A stretch of 64,000 nucleotides of DNA, from contig NZ_JAGFWR010000027.1 in the NCBI RefSeq assembly GCF_017599305.1, positions 20,686 to 84,685 of the forward strand. The letters run 5' to 3'. Origin of the DNA: Micromonospora antibiotica. GTDB lineage: Bacteria; Actinomycetota; Actinomycetes; Mycobacteriales; Micromonosporaceae. The notes below the pieces were generated by a model. It saw nothing but the letters and a program-made list of their open reading frames with translations. It did no database searches and had not been told where the DNA came from. How positions within the stretch are numbered: position 1 is the stretch's first letter; every line of letters begins with the position of its first letter. Both the position numbers and the translations under genes were made by a program. This document shows, one piece after another, positions 50,715 to 59,992 of this stretch.

Positions 50715-52954
50715 AGCGACCCGTGGAAGGTCCGGGACACCACGTCCTCCTGCTGCTCTCGGGTGAGCCGGACGAAGTTCACCGCGTACCCCGACACCCG
50801 GACGGTCAGCTGCGGGTAGCGCTCCGGGTGCGCCATCGCGTCGACCAGGGTGGCCCGGTCCAGCACGTTGACGTTGAGGTGGAACCCACCGGCGTCGGTG
50901 TAGCCGTCCAGCACCCCGGCCAGGTTGTCGATCCGCTCGTCGCGGGTGTGACCCAACCCGTCCGGGGTCACCGTCGAGGTCAGCGAGATGCCGTCGCGGG
51001 CCGCGTCGTACGGCAGCTTCGCCACCGACAGCGCGGCGGCCACCAGCCCGTGGGTGTCCCGGCCGTTCATCGGGTTCGCGCCCGGGGCGAACGGTTCACC
51101 GGCCCGCCGGCCGTCCGGGGTGTTGCCGGTGTGCTTGCCGTAGACCACGTTCGAGGTGATGGTCAGCACCGACATGGTCAGCTCCGCGTCGCGGTAGGTG
51201 CGCTGCCGGCGCAGCTTCGCCGCGAACGTCTCGGTCAGCCACACCGCGATCGCGTCGGCCCGCTCGTCGTTGTTGCCGTACGTCGGCGGTTCCCCCTCGA
51301 CCACGTAGTCGATCGCCAGCCCGGTGTCGTCGCGCAGCACCTTGACCCGGCCGTAGCGGATCGCGGCGAGGCTGTCCACCGCCACCGACAGCCCGGCGAT
51401 GCCGGTGGCCATGAACCGGCGCACCGGGTGGTCGTGCAGGGCCATCTCCAGCCGCTCGTAGGCGTACCGGTCGTGCTGGTGGTGGATCACGTTCAACGCG
51501 TCCACGTACGTCTCGGCCAGCCAGTCCAGGGTGCGCTCGTACGCCGCCAGCACCTCGGCGTAGTCGAGGGTCTCCCCGCCGACGGGCGCGGTGGCCGGGG
51601 CGATCTGCTCCCCGCTGATCTCGTCGCGCCCGCCGTTGATCGCGTACAGCAGCGCCTTGGCGAGGTTGGCGCGGGCACCGAAGAACTGCATGTCCCGGCC
51701 CACCCGCATCGCCGACACGCAGCAGGCGATCGCCGTGTCGTCGTCGTACGCGGGCCGGATCAGGTCGTCGTTCTCGTACTGGATGGCGCTGGTGTCCAGC
51801 GACACCTGCGCGCAGAACCGCTTGAACCCGACCGGCAGCCGGGGCGACCAGAGCACCGTCAGGTTCGGCTCCGGCGCGGGACCGAGGTTGTAGAGGGTCT
51901 GCAGGTAGCGGAAGCTGGTCCGGGTGACCAGCGGCCGACCGTCGGCACCCATCCCGCCGAGCGCCTCGGTGACCCAGGTCGGGTCGCCCGAGAAGAGCTG
52001 GTCGTACTCGGGGGTGCGCAGGAACCGGACGATCCGCAGCTTGATCACGAAGTCGTCGACCAGCTCCTGGGCGTCGATCTCGGTCAGCCGTCCCTCGGCG
52101 AGGTCCCGCCGCAGGTAGACGTCGACGAACCCGGCGGTACGCCCCAGCGACATCGCCGCGCCGTTCTGCTCCTTGGTGGCGGCCAGGTAGGCGAAGTAGA
52201 GCCACTGGATCGCCTCCCGACCGGTGGTCGCCGGCCCGGAGATGTCGTAGCCGTAGCCCGCCGCCATCTGTGCCAGCTCACCGAGGGCCCGGATCTGCTC
52301 GGCCAGTTCCTCCCGGTCGCGGATCACCTCGTCGGTCGACGGCCGGTCGTCCAGCGCCGCCTTCAGCGCCTTGCGCTCGGCGACGAGCCGGTCCACCCCG
52401 TACAGCGCCACCCGCCGGTAGTCGCCGATGATCCGTCCCCGCCCGTACGCGTCGGGCAGCCCGGTGATGACGTGCGAGCGGCGCGCGGCGAGCACGTCGG
52501 ACGGGTACGCGTCGAACACCGCGTCGTTGTGCGTCCTGCGGTACGTGGTGAAGATCCGGTGCACCTGCGGGTCGGCGGGGTAGCCGTACGCCTTCAGCGC
52601 GGTCTCCACCATCCGCAGCCCACCGGCGGGCATGATGGCCCGGCGCAGCGGCGCGTCGGTCTGCAACCCGACGATCAGCTCCCGCTCCCGGTCGATGTAC
52701 CCGGGGGCGTGCGCGGTGATGGTGGACGGGGTGGCCGCGTCGATGTCGTACACGCCGCGTTGGCGCTCCTGCACGAACATCGCCCGCAGCGTCCCCCAGA
52801 CCTCCAGGGTGCGGCAGGTGGGCCCGGTGAGGAACGACGCGTCCCCGGTGTACGGCTCGTGGTTGTCCCGGACGAAGGCGGCCACGTCGATGGTGTCGCG
52901 CCAGGCGTCGCCGGTGAAGCCACGCCACGGGTGGAGAGGTGCGGTGCCGGTCAT
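50711..52954 (-). CDS. pflB: Formate C-acetyltransferase (pyruvate formate-lyase)
   Basis: PflB converts pyruvate and CoA to acetyl-CoA and formate under anoxia. The catalytic Cys pair is in AIACCVSAMRVG, and the glycyl-radical site near the C-terminus is RVSGYAVNF. The length of 747 residues is normal. GGAAGGA precedes ATG 52954. The enzyme is destroyed by oxygen when active, so its presence signals an anaerobic survival pathway. A DosR-like box lies 119-132 bases upstream. Confidence 0.96.
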   Translation of the reverse strand: MTGTAPLHPWRGFTGDAWRDTIDVAAFVRDNHEPYTGDASFLTGPTCRTLEVWGTLRAMFVQERQRGVYDIDAATPSTITAHAPGYIDRERELIVGLQTDAPLRRAIMPAGGLRMVETALKAYGYPADPQVHRIFTTYRRTHNDAVFDAYPSDVLAARRSHVITGLPDAYGRGRIIGDYRRVALYGVDRLVAERKALKAALDDRPSTDEVIRDREELAEQIRALGELAQMAAGYGYDISGPATTGREAIQWLYFAYLAATKEQNGAAMSLGRTAGFVDVYLRRDLAEGRLTEIDAQELVDDFVIKLRIVRFLRTPEYDQLFSGDPTWVTEALGGMGADGRPLVTRTSFRYLQTLYNLGPAPEPNLTVLWSPRLPVGFKRFCAQVSLDTSAIQYENDDLIRPAYDDDTAIACCVSAMRVGRDMQFFGARANLAKALLYAINGGRDEISGEQIAPATAPVGGETLDYAEVLAAYERTLDWLAETYVDALNVIHHQHDRYAYERLEMALHDHPVRRFMATGIAGLSVAVDSLAAIRYGRVKVLRDDTGLAIDYVVEGEPPTYGNNDERADAIAVWLTETFAAKLRRQRTYRDAELTMSVLTITSNVVYGKHTGNTPDGRRAGEPFAPGANPMNGRDTHGLVAAALSVAKLPYDAARDGISLTSTVTPDGLGHTRDERIDNLAGVLDGYTDAGGFHLNVNVLDRATLVDAMAHPERYPQLTVRVSGYAVNFVRLTREQQEDVVSRTFHGSL

Positions 52955-53072
52955 GATCGGTCCTTCCGCGTTGGTCGGGTCCGGCGGCCTGGGTCGCCGG
53001 GGTGTTGCGCCTGCACCATCAGCCTCGTCGGGCCGGACCGTCCCGGGCAGAGGCGCAGGACCACCCCCGTCC

Positions 53073-53086
53073 GGGACCAAAGACCC
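53073..53086. promoter_or_regulatory. DosR-like box upstream of pflB-pflA
   Basis: GGGACCAAAGACCC fits the shared pattern and lies in the 143-base gap between the small membrane-protein gene and pflB. It implies that pflBA has its own inducible promoter besides readthrough from ppdK. Confidence 0.6.
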
Positions 53087-53097
53087 CCGGCGGCCGG

Positions 53098-53553
53098 TCA
53101 GCGCCGCACGACGAGCCGTTGGGCGCGCAGCAGCCGCGCCCACCACGGCCGGGGCGTCGCCGGGCGCAGCGCGGGCACCCGCGCGCCGCGCAGGCTCACC
53201 CAGCCGCCGGGCCCCATGGTCACCGTGCCGATCGCCGGTGGCCGACGCCGCGCCACCACCGCCACGCCGGCGGTGAGCAGGGCGACGGCGGCGGCACCGG
53301 CCGCGGCGGCGAGCATCCGGTCCGGGTCGGGCAGCGCCCGGTAGCGGACCCGCCCGTCGGCGAGCACGAACGCGCCGACGGCCCGCCCGTCGCGGGTCAC
53401 CGGCACCAGCGCGGCGGCCGGCGAGCCGGGCAGGGTCAGCACCGGCCCCACCGGCCCGACCGCCGTCACCGTCGGTGTCACCGCCGGTTCGGGGGTACGG
53501 GGCACCGGCGGCCCCAGCGGGGCGGGCCCGGTCGGATTGAAGATCGCGGTCAT
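53098..53553 (-). CDS. Small single-pass membrane protein between ppdK and pflB
   Basis: The 151-residue protein has a Pro/Thr-rich N-terminus, a short beta-like part (VTRDGRAVGAFVLADGRVRY), one membrane helix near residues 80-102 (MLAAAAGAAAVALLTAGVAV) and a basic C-terminus. GGAGG precedes ATG 53553, 11 bases after the ppdK stop, so it is co-transcribed with ppdK. I do not recognise it. Confidence 0.65.
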   Translation of the reverse strand: MTAIFNPTGPAPLGPPVPRTPEPAVTPTVTAVGPVGPVLTLPGSPAAALVPVTRDGRAVGAFVLADGRVRYRALPDPDRMLAAAAGAAAVALLTAGVAVVARRRPPAIGTVTMGPGGWVSLRGARVPALRPATPRPWWARLLRAQRLVVRR

Positions 53554-53564
53554 GACGCTGCCTC

Positions 53565-56225
53565 CTAGCGGCTGTCGGACGTGTCGGTGGCGGTCTCGAT
53601 GGCGGCCCGGCCCGCCGCCAGCCGGGCGATCGGCACCCGGTACGGCGAGCAGGAGACGTAGTCCAGGCCGGCGTCGGCGAAGAACGCCACCGAGTCGGGG
53701 TCGCCGCCGTGCTCACCACAGACCCCGACGGTCAGGTCCGGGCGGGTGGCCCGCCCCTCCGCCACGGCCAGCCGGACCAGCCGACCCACCCCGGCGGCAT
53801 CGATGCTCTCGAACGGCGACACCCCGAAGATCCCCCGCTCCAGGTACGTGCCGAAGAACGAGCCCTCCACGTCGTCCCGGGAGAACGCCCAGGTCAGCTG
53901 GGTCAGGTCGTTGGTGCCGAAGGAGAAGAAGCGGGCCTGCGCGGCGATGGCACCGGCGGTCAGCGCGGCCCGGGGCACCTCGATCATCGTGCCGACCGGC
54001 ATGGCCGGCGCGTCGGGCACCCCGGCGAGGACCAGGTCGGTCTCCGCCCGCACGGCCGCCAACTCCCGCACGTCACCCACCAGCGGCACCATGATCTCCG
54101 GCCGGGGGTCACCCCCGTCGCGCACCCGCTGCGCCGCCGCCTCGGCTACCGCCCGCACCTGCATGGCGAACAGCCCCGGGATCACCAGCCCGAGCCGCAC
54201 CCCGCGCAGCCCCAGCATCGGGTTCGCCTCGTGCATCCGGCGGACCGCCGCCAGCAGCCGCCCGTCGCGTCCCGGGTCCCGCCCGGTCGCCTCGGCACGG
54301 GCGACCCGTGCGGTCAACGTGTGCAACGGGGGCAGGAACTCGTGCAACGGCGGGTCGAGCAGCCGGATCGTCACCGGCAGGCCGTCCATCGCGGCGAGAA
54401 GTTCGGTGAAGTCGGCCCGCTGCAACGGCAGCAACGCCTCCAGGGCGGCGGTCACCTCGTCCGGACCGTCGGCCAGGATCAGCCGTTCCACCAGTTCCCG
54501 GCGTTCACCGAGGAACATGTGCTCGGTACGGCACAGGCCGATGCCGGTGGCCCCCAGCGCGCGGGCCCGGCGGGCGTCCGGACCGGTGTCCGCGTTGGCC
54601 CGCACGCCGAGCCGGCGCACCGCGTCGGCGTGCCCCAACAGCCGGTGCACCGCCGCGACCAGCGGATCGGCCTGCGGGGCCAGCTCACCGGCGAGGTAAC
54701 GGGCCACCGGGGAGGGCTGCACCGGCACCGCCCCCGGGTAGACCCGGCCGGAGGTCCCGTCGATCGAGATCACCTCGCCGGCCCGGACCACCCGGTCGCC
54801 GATGGTGAGCTCGCCGCGCTCCGGGTCGATCCGCAGCGCGTCCGCGCCACAGACGCAGGTGCGGCCCATGCCCCGGGCCACCACGGCGGCGTGCGAGGTC
54901 TTCCCGCCCCGGGAGGTGAGCACCCCGGCGGCGGCGATCATGCCGGGCAGGTCGTCCGGGGTGGTCTCCCGGCGGACCAGGATCACCGGCCCGTCGGCGG
55001 CGGTCGCCGCAGCCGAGTCGAACACCACCCGGCCCACCGCCGCACCCGGCGACGCGCCCACCCCGACGGTGAGCGGCGGTGGCGCGTCGGCCAGGTCGAA
55101 CGCGGGGAACATCAGCCGGCCCAACTGCGCCCCGGTCACCCGGCACAGCGCCTCGTCCAGGGTGATCAGCCCCTCGTCGACCAGTTGCGCGGCGATCACG
55201 AAAGCGGCGGCGGCGGTCCGCTTGCCGACCCGGGTCTGCAACATCCACAGCTTGCCGCGTTCGATGGTGAACTCGACGTCGCACAGGTCCCGGTAGTGCC
55301 GTTCCAGCGTCGCCATGATCCCGGTCAACTGCCGGAAGCTGGCCGGGTCGATCCGCTCCAACTCAGGCAGGGCGACGGTGTTGCGGATGCCCGCGACCAC
55401 GTCCTCGCCCTGCGCGTCGGGCAGGTAGTCGCCGTACACGCCGGGCGCGCCGGTGGCCGGGTCGCGGGTGAAGGCCACCCCGGTGCCGGAGTCCGGGCCG
55501 AGGTTGCCGAAGACCATCGCCATCACGTTGACCGCGGTCCCCAGGTCGTCGGGGATGTGCTCCTGCCGCCGGTAGAGCCGGGCCCGCTCGGAGTTCCACG
55601 ACGCGAACACCGACCGTACGGCCAGGTACAACTGCTCGTGCGGCGACTGTGGGAACTGGTGCCCCACCTGCCGCAGGAAGATCTTCTGGTACGTCTCGAC
55701 GAGGTCGCGCAACTGCTCGGCGGTCGGTCCGTCCGGGCCTGCGGTGGCGCGCAGCGCTGCCAACTCCCGGTCGAACTCCTCCGCCGGCACCCCGTGCACT
55801 GTGCGGGCGAACATCTGGATCAACCGCCGGTAGGAGTCCCAGGCGAAGCGGGCGTCATCGGCACGGGCTGCCAGGCCCACCACGGTGGCGTCGTTGAGCC
55901 CGATGTCCAGGATCGTCTCCATCATCCCCGGCATCGAGTACCGGCCCCCGGAGCGCACGGCGAGCAGCAGCGGGTCGTGCCGGTCGCCGAGCCGCCGGCC
56001 CAGCCGGGCCTCGACCTCCCGCAGATGGGCGTTGATCTCCTCGAACAGGCCGTCCGGCGGCGACCCGGTGTTCAGGTACGCCCGGCAGGCGTCGGTGCTG
56101 ACCGTGAAGCCCGGCGGCACCGGCAACCCGAGCCGGGTCATCTCGCCGAGGTTGGCACCCTTGCCGCCGAGCAGGTCGGCTCTGCTGCGATCACCTTCGA
56201 TGAAGTCGTAGATGTACCTGGTCAT
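53565..56225 (-). CDS. ppdK: Pyruvate, phosphate dikinase
   Basis: PPDK interconverts pyruvate, ATP and phosphate with PEP, AMP and pyrophosphate, and can save energy in hypoxia. The N-terminal ATP-grasp part begins LLGGKGANLGEMTRLGLPVP, the phospho-His domain has GGKTSHAAVVARGMGRTCVC, and the C-terminal PEP-binding barrel ends GVCGEHGGDPDSVAFFADAG (in part) with CSPYRVPIARLAA. The length of 886 residues is normal. GGAGGG precedes ATG 56225. Confidence 0.96.
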   Translation of the reverse strand: MTRYIYDFIEGDRSRADLLGGKGANLGEMTRLGLPVPPGFTVSTDACRAYLNTGSPPDGLFEEINAHLREVEARLGRRLGDRHDPLLLAVRSGGRYSMPGMMETILDIGLNDATVVGLAARADDARFAWDSYRRLIQMFARTVHGVPAEEFDRELAALRATAGPDGPTAEQLRDLVETYQKIFLRQVGHQFPQSPHEQLYLAVRSVFASWNSERARLYRRQEHIPDDLGTAVNVMAMVFGNLGPDSGTGVAFTRDPATGAPGVYGDYLPDAQGEDVVAGIRNTVALPELERIDPASFRQLTGIMATLERHYRDLCDVEFTIERGKLWMLQTRVGKRTAAAAFVIAAQLVDEGLITLDEALCRVTGAQLGRLMFPAFDLADAPPPLTVGVGASPGAAVGRVVFDSAAATAADGPVILVRRETTPDDLPGMIAAAGVLTSRGGKTSHAAVVARGMGRTCVCGADALRIDPERGELTIGDRVVRAGEVISIDGTSGRVYPGAVPVQPSPVARYLAGELAPQADPLVAAVHRLLGHADAVRRLGVRANADTGPDARRARALGATGIGLCRTEHMFLGERRELVERLILADGPDEVTAALEALLPLQRADFTELLAAMDGLPVTIRLLDPPLHEFLPPLHTLTARVARAEATGRDPGRDGRLLAAVRRMHEANPMLGLRGVRLGLVIPGLFAMQVRAVAEAAAQRVRDGGDPRPEIMVPLVGDVRELAAVRAETDLVLAGVPDAPAMPVGTMIEVPRAALTAGAIAAQARFFSFGTNDLTQLTWAFSRDDVEGSFFGTYLERGIFGVSPFESIDAAGVGRLVRLAVAEGRATRPDLTVGVCGEHGGDPDSVAFFADAGLDYVSCSPYRVPIARLAAGRAAIETATDTSDSR

Positions 56226-56321
56226 GGCCCCGGCCCTCCACTCGACTCGCCGGTCGGACCTGTCCCTTCGTTGGTAGCAACGGCCGGGGGGCGGCCGGCA
56301 GGGCCGGACGGTACGCCGACC

Positions 56322-56335
56322 GGGCCACAGGTCCC
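56322..56335 (-). promoter_or_regulatory. DosR-like box between ppdK and a GNAT gene
   Basis: The minus strand reads GGGACCTGTGGCCC, 97-110 bases before ppdK. It is also 34 bases before the divergent GNAT start, overlapping the expected -35 of that gene. Confidence 0.65.
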
Positions 56336-56368
56336 GAGGTTGTCGGTGCCGGTGCGTATCCTCCGGCG

Positions 56369-56872
56369 ATGACCGACGAGCTGTCCCTGCGGCCCGTGTG
56401 CGACGACGACCTTCCGCACTTCTTCGCCCACGAGCAGGACCCGGAGGCGGCCTGGATGGCGGCGTTCGGCCCGGCCGACCCGACCGACCGGGCGGTGTTC
56501 GACGCGCACTGGGCCCGCATCCGCGCCGACCCCCGGGTGGTCAACCGCACGGTGGTCGTCGACGGCGCGGTGGTCGGGCACGTGGCGGCCTTCCCGGTGG
56601 GCGAACACACCGAGGTCAGCTACTGGATCGACCCGCACCGGTGGGGGCGCGGGCACGCCACCGCCGCGCTGACCGCGCTGCTGCGGGAGCTGCCGCACCG
56701 GCCGTTGCGCGCCCGCGCCGCGAAGGACAACCGGGCGTCCCTGGCGGTGCTGCGCAAGTGCGGCTTCGTCGTCGTCGGCGAGGACTCGGGATTCGCCCCC
56801 GGCCGGGGCGTCGAGGTCGAGGAGTGGCTGCTGGAGCTGCCCGCCGTCCCCGCTGACCAGGGCGGGCACTAG
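56369..56872 (+). CDS. GNAT-family N-acetyltransferase
   Basis: The 167-residue protein has the acetyl-CoA-binding block YWIDPHRWGRGHATAALTAL and the following ARAAKDNRASLAVLRKCGF. RimJ/RimL-type enzymes look alike; the substrate is unknown. TATCCT (56357-56362) lies 6 bases before ATG 56369, so the message is probably leaderless. Its stop codon TAG is part of the -10 of the next gene. Confidence 0.88.
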   Translation: MTDELSLRPVCDDDLPHFFAHEQDPEAAWMAAFGPADPTDRAVFDAHWARIRADPRVVNRTVVVDGAVVGHVAAFPVGEHTEVSYWIDPHRWGRGHATAALTALLRELPHRPLRARAAKDNRASLAVLRKCGFVVVGEDSGFAPGRGVEVEEWLLELPAVPADQGGH

Positions 56873-56881
56873 TCTCGCGGA

Positions 56882-57517
56882 GTGAACTGGCTCGAACTCG
56901 TCGGCTGGGCCGGCTCCGCGTTGCTGGTCTGGTCCCTGCTCCAGACCCGCATCCTTCGGCTGCGCGCCCTCAACCTGGTCGGCTGCCTGATCCTGATCGG
57001 CTACAACACCGCCGTGCAGGTCTGGCCGATGGTCGGCCTCAACGTGGTGCTCGCCGTGATCAACGTGTGGTACCTGCGGAGGATGCTGGCCACCCGGCAC
57101 GACGACCGCGCCTACCAGGTGGTCGAGGTGGGCGTCGGCGACCAGTTCCTGGCCCACACGCTGCGGGTGCACGCCGCCGACATCGCCCGGTTCAACCCCG
57201 ACTTCCGCCCACCCCCGGCCGACGCCGACCGGTCGGCCTTCCTGGTGGTACGCGACGACGAGGTGGTCGGGGTGGTGCTGTCGCACGCCGAGGCGGACGG
57301 GACCGCCCAGATCGACCTGGACTACGTGACCCGGCGGTTCCGGGACTTCACCCCCGGCGAGTTCGTCTACCGCCGCAGCAGCCTGTTCACCGACCGGGGT
57401 TTCCGCCGGGTGGTCAGCCCACCCGGCATGGTCGCCCCCTACTACCACCGGCTCGGCTTCCGCCCCGACGGCGACGCGTACGTCCTCGACCTGGCCCCGG
57501 CCGCCGGTCGGCGCTGA
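56882..57517 (+). CDS. YgjV-like membrane domain fused to an acetyltransferase-like domain
   Basis: The 211-residue protein has three membrane helices in residues ~4-70 (LVGWAGSALLVWSLLQTRIL, NLVGCLILIGYNTAVQVWP, VGLNVVLAVINVWYLRRML), resembling the YgjV inner-membrane family. Residues ~80-205 are soluble with a GNAT-like pattern (FLVVRDDEVVGVVLSHAEA, YYHRLGFRPDGDAYVLDL). TAGTCT (56870-56875) is 6 bases before GTG 56882, again a leaderless-type start. Role unknown. Confidence 0.75.
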   Translation: MNWLELVGWAGSALLVWSLLQTRILRLRALNLVGCLILIGYNTAVQVWPMVGLNVVLAVINVWYLRRMLATRHDDRAYQVVEVGVGDQFLAHTLRVHAADIARFNPDFRPPPADADRSAFLVVRDDEVVGVVLSHAEADGTAQIDLDYVTRRFRDFTPGEFVYRRSSLFTDRGFRRVVSPPGMVAPYYHRLGFRPDGDAYVLDLAPAAGRR

Positions 57518-57841
57518 CCCCCGACCGCCGGGCAGCGCACCGACCGGCGGCCTCCGGCGGCGGTCAGCGGACGGCCGGTCAGCGGACGGCCGATCGGGGC
57601 CAGGCCGGCCGTCGGGCCCGCAGCCGGTGGGGGCCAGGCCGGCCGTCGGGCTCGCGTCGGGTCCCCCGACGGCCGGACGGGGCCGGACCGCCGTGCGGGC
57701 CGCATCCGGTCACCGATGATGGCCGTGGGGAGGGTTCGCCGACCGCGCGGTTGGGCACAGACTGGGCTACGCCGGGCGGGTCCTCCGCCCGGCGGCGTCG
57801 GCCCGTCGCCGACGCCCCCCGCCTGAGGGAGAGTGCCGGGC
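57518..57841. repeat. Gene-free interval with short tandem repeats
   Basis: GGTCAGCGGACGGCC occurs twice in a row near 57562-57591, and GGGCCAGGCCGGCCGTCGGG twice near 57597-57652. The right part is the leader of the next gene, with GAGGGAGAG just before its start. I see no gene. Confidence 0.6.
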
Positions 57842-59164
57842 GTGCAGAGCTACTGGAGCCAGTTGGCCCTGGTCGGAGTCTTGGTGGTGCTCAACGCGAT
57901 CTTCGCGGGCAGCGAGATGGCCCTGGTGTCGCTGCGGGACAGCCAGGTGCAGCGGTTGGAACGCACCAGCCGGGCCGGCCGGGTGCTCGCCCGGCTCGCC
58001 AAGGACCCGAACCGCTTCCTCGCCACCATCCAGATCGGTATCACCCTGGCCGGGTTCCTGGCCTCCGCCGCCGCAGCGGTCTCCCTGGCCAAGCCGCTCG
58101 TCCCGCTGCTCGGTTTCGTCGGCGGCGCCGCCGAGACGGTGGCGATCGTGCTGGTGACCCTGGTGCTGACCTTCGTCACCCTGGTCTTCGGTGAGCTTGC
58201 CCCCAAGCGGATCGCGATGCAGCGCGCCGAACGGTGGGCGCTGCTGGTGGCCCGCCCGCTGGACATCCTGTCCAGCTTCACCCGGCCGGCGGTGTGGCTG
58301 CTCGGTGCCACCAGCGACCTGGTGGTCCGCTTCGCCGGGGTGGACCCCAAGCACCAGCCCGACGAGATCGGCCCCGACGAGCTGCGGGACATCGTCGCCG
58401 GCAACCACGGCTTCACCAAGGAACAACGCACGATCATCGCCGGTGCGGTGGAGATCACCGACCGGCAGCTGCGCGCGGTGCTCGTACCCCGGTTGCAGGT
58501 CTTCACGCTCGACAGCGGGACCACCGCGGAGGCCGCCCGGCTGCTGCTGGCCGCCACCGGCCACTCCCGGGCCCCGGTGGTACGCCACGGCGGCCTGGAC
58601 GACGCGGTCGGCGTGATCCACCTGCGGGACCTGGTGGGAGTGCCGGAGGACCGCCCGGTCGACGACTGCGCCCGCCCGCCGATGCTGCTGCCCGACTCGC
58701 TGCCGGTGGTGGACGCGCTGCGCCAGTTCAAGGCGGAGCGCCAGCACATCGCCCTGGTGGTCGACGAGCGCGGCGCGGTCGACGGGATCGTCACCCTGGA
58801 GGACATCCTGGAGGAGATCGTCGGGGAGATCTACGACGAGACCGACCGGGACGTCCGCTCGGTGCGCACCGAGGCCGACGGCTCGCTGGTGCTGCCCGGC
58901 ACCTTCCCCGTGCACGACCTGACCGACATCGGCGTCGAGGTGCCCAACCGGCCGGCCGGTGACTACACCACCGTCGCCGGGATGGTGCTGTCCTGCCTCG
59001 GGCACATCCCCACCGTCGCGGGGGAGAGCGTCACCATCGACGGGTGGGAGCTGACCGTCACCGGCGTCGACCAACGCGCCATCTCCCAGATCCGGCTGCA
59101 CCACGCCCCGACCACGTCCCCCACCGACGAGCAGGAACCCGTCCACGACGAAGCCCACGCCTGA
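57842..59164 (+). CDS. CNNM/HlyC-type membrane protein with CBS domains
   Basis: The 440-residue protein has an N-terminal DUF21 membrane domain (VLNAIFAGSEMALVSLRDSQ, LVFGELAPKRIAMQRAERWA), two CBS domains (~residues 205-330, HIALVVDERGAVDGIVTLED) and a C-terminal transporter-associated domain (GDYTTVAGMVLSCLGHIP). Family members export magnesium or cobalt or act in ion homeostasis; the old name is hemolysin-like. GTG 57842 was chosen over GTG 57833 because GAGGGAGAG touches the latter. Confidence 0.92.
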   Translation: MQSYWSQLALVGVLVVLNAIFAGSEMALVSLRDSQVQRLERTSRAGRVLARLAKDPNRFLATIQIGITLAGFLASAAAAVSLAKPLVPLLGFVGGAAETVAIVLVTLVLTFVTLVFGELAPKRIAMQRAERWALLVARPLDILSSFTRPAVWLLGATSDLVVRFAGVDPKHQPDEIGPDELRDIVAGNHGFTKEQRTIIAGAVEITDRQLRAVLVPRLQVFTLDSGTTAEAARLLLAATGHSRAPVVRHGGLDDAVGVIHLRDLVGVPEDRPVDDCARPPMLLPDSLPVVDALRQFKAERQHIALVVDERGAVDGIVTLEDILEEIVGEIYDETDRDVRSVRTEADGSLVLPGTFPVHDLTDIGVEVPNRPAGDYTTVAGMVLSCLGHIPTVAGESVTIDGWELTVTGVDQRAISQIRLHHAPTTSPTDEQEPVHDEAHA

Positions 59165-59310
59165 CCTGCCCGCCCGGTAGCGCCTCGCGGTCCCGGCCGC
59201 GCGGCCCGCGAGCGCCTCCCGGGCACGCGGCTCGGGCGGTGTTTCCCGCCGGGCGGCTCAGGCGGCGTCTCCCGGCACTCGGGTACCCGGCTCGGGTGGC
59301 GTCCCCGCGC

Positions 59311-59628
59311 TCAGTCCGGCGGGGACGGATCCCCGAACGGGAAGCCCGGCACCGGGGGCAGCAGCTGGATCTGGTCGGCGGGGAACTGGCGGGTGTCCCG
59401 GCTCAGGAACCGGGCGGCCACCCGGATCGCCCAGGGGCCCGACGGGTGCCGTTGCTCCCCGACCAGCCGACCCCACGTCCGGCTCCACCAGTGGGCGGTC
59501 ACCAGCACGTCGGTGAGCCGCAACCGCCCGTCCGGGAAGTCCCCCCGCACCACCACGTCCACCACCCGCCCCAACCGCCGCCCGTGCAGGTCGTACGCGG
59601 TGCGACCGAGCAGCTCACCCGCTCGCAC
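59311..59628 (-). CDS. PRC-barrel-like protein
   Basis: The 105-residue protein starts GELLGRTAYDLHGRRLGRVV, the usual PRC-barrel opening, with a Pro-rich end. PRC barrels are small beta domains in RNA-processing and membrane-linked proteins. It overlaps the upstream gene by 14 bases and probably forms an operon with it and the NRAMP-like gene. Confidence 0.7.
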   Translation of the reverse strand: MRAGELLGRTAYDLHGRRLGRVVDVVVRGDFPDGRLRLTDVLVTAHWWSRTWGRLVGEQRHPSGPWAIRVAARFLSRDTRQFPADQIQLLPPVPGFPFGDPSPPD

Positions 59629-59992
59629 GGTCCGCCCCCGGAATCCGGTCTATCAGGTGCCGCCGCAGCCACGCCTCCACCGGTGGGCGGGGCAACTCGT
59701 CGGCGCGGACCCGCAGCCGCACCGCGCTGTCGATCCGGGCGACCTGACCGATGGGGATGCGCAGCGGCCCCGGCGTCTCCTCGGTGAGCCGGTCGGCCAG
59801 CGTCACCAGCAACCGCCCCACCCGACCGCCGATCCGCTGCCCCAGCGCCCCCTGCCCGGTCAGCAGGTACGCCACGTAGGGCACCCCCTGCTCGTCGAGG
59901 GCGAACGCGACGTCGTCGACCTTGCCGAGCAGCAGCCCGTCGGCGTCGACGAGCTGCCGGTCGAGCAGCTGCCGGCCCAGCTGGACCCTCAC
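59615..59992 (-). CDS. PRC-barrel-like protein following the transporter gene
   Basis: From GTG 59992, overlapping the transporter stop by 4 bases, the protein has 125 residues: VQLGRQLLDRQLVDADGLLL, GKVDDVAFALDEQGVPYVAY and a C-terminal basic part. The start matches PRC-barrel proteins found next to divalent-metal transporters. The longer frame to 60085 lies inside the transporter gene. Confidence 0.7.
   Translation of the reverse strand: MRVQLGRQLLDRQLVDADGLLLGKVDDVAFALDEQGVPYVAYLLTGQGALGQRIGGRVGRLLVTLADRLTEETPGPLRIPIGQVARIDSAVRLRVRADELPRPPVEAWLRRHLIDRIPGADRASG

Noticed and set aside
59320..59336. GGGGACGGATCCCC as a regulatory palindrome
   Set aside because: Spacing differs from the DosR-like pattern and it lies in the coding end of the PRC-barrel gene.
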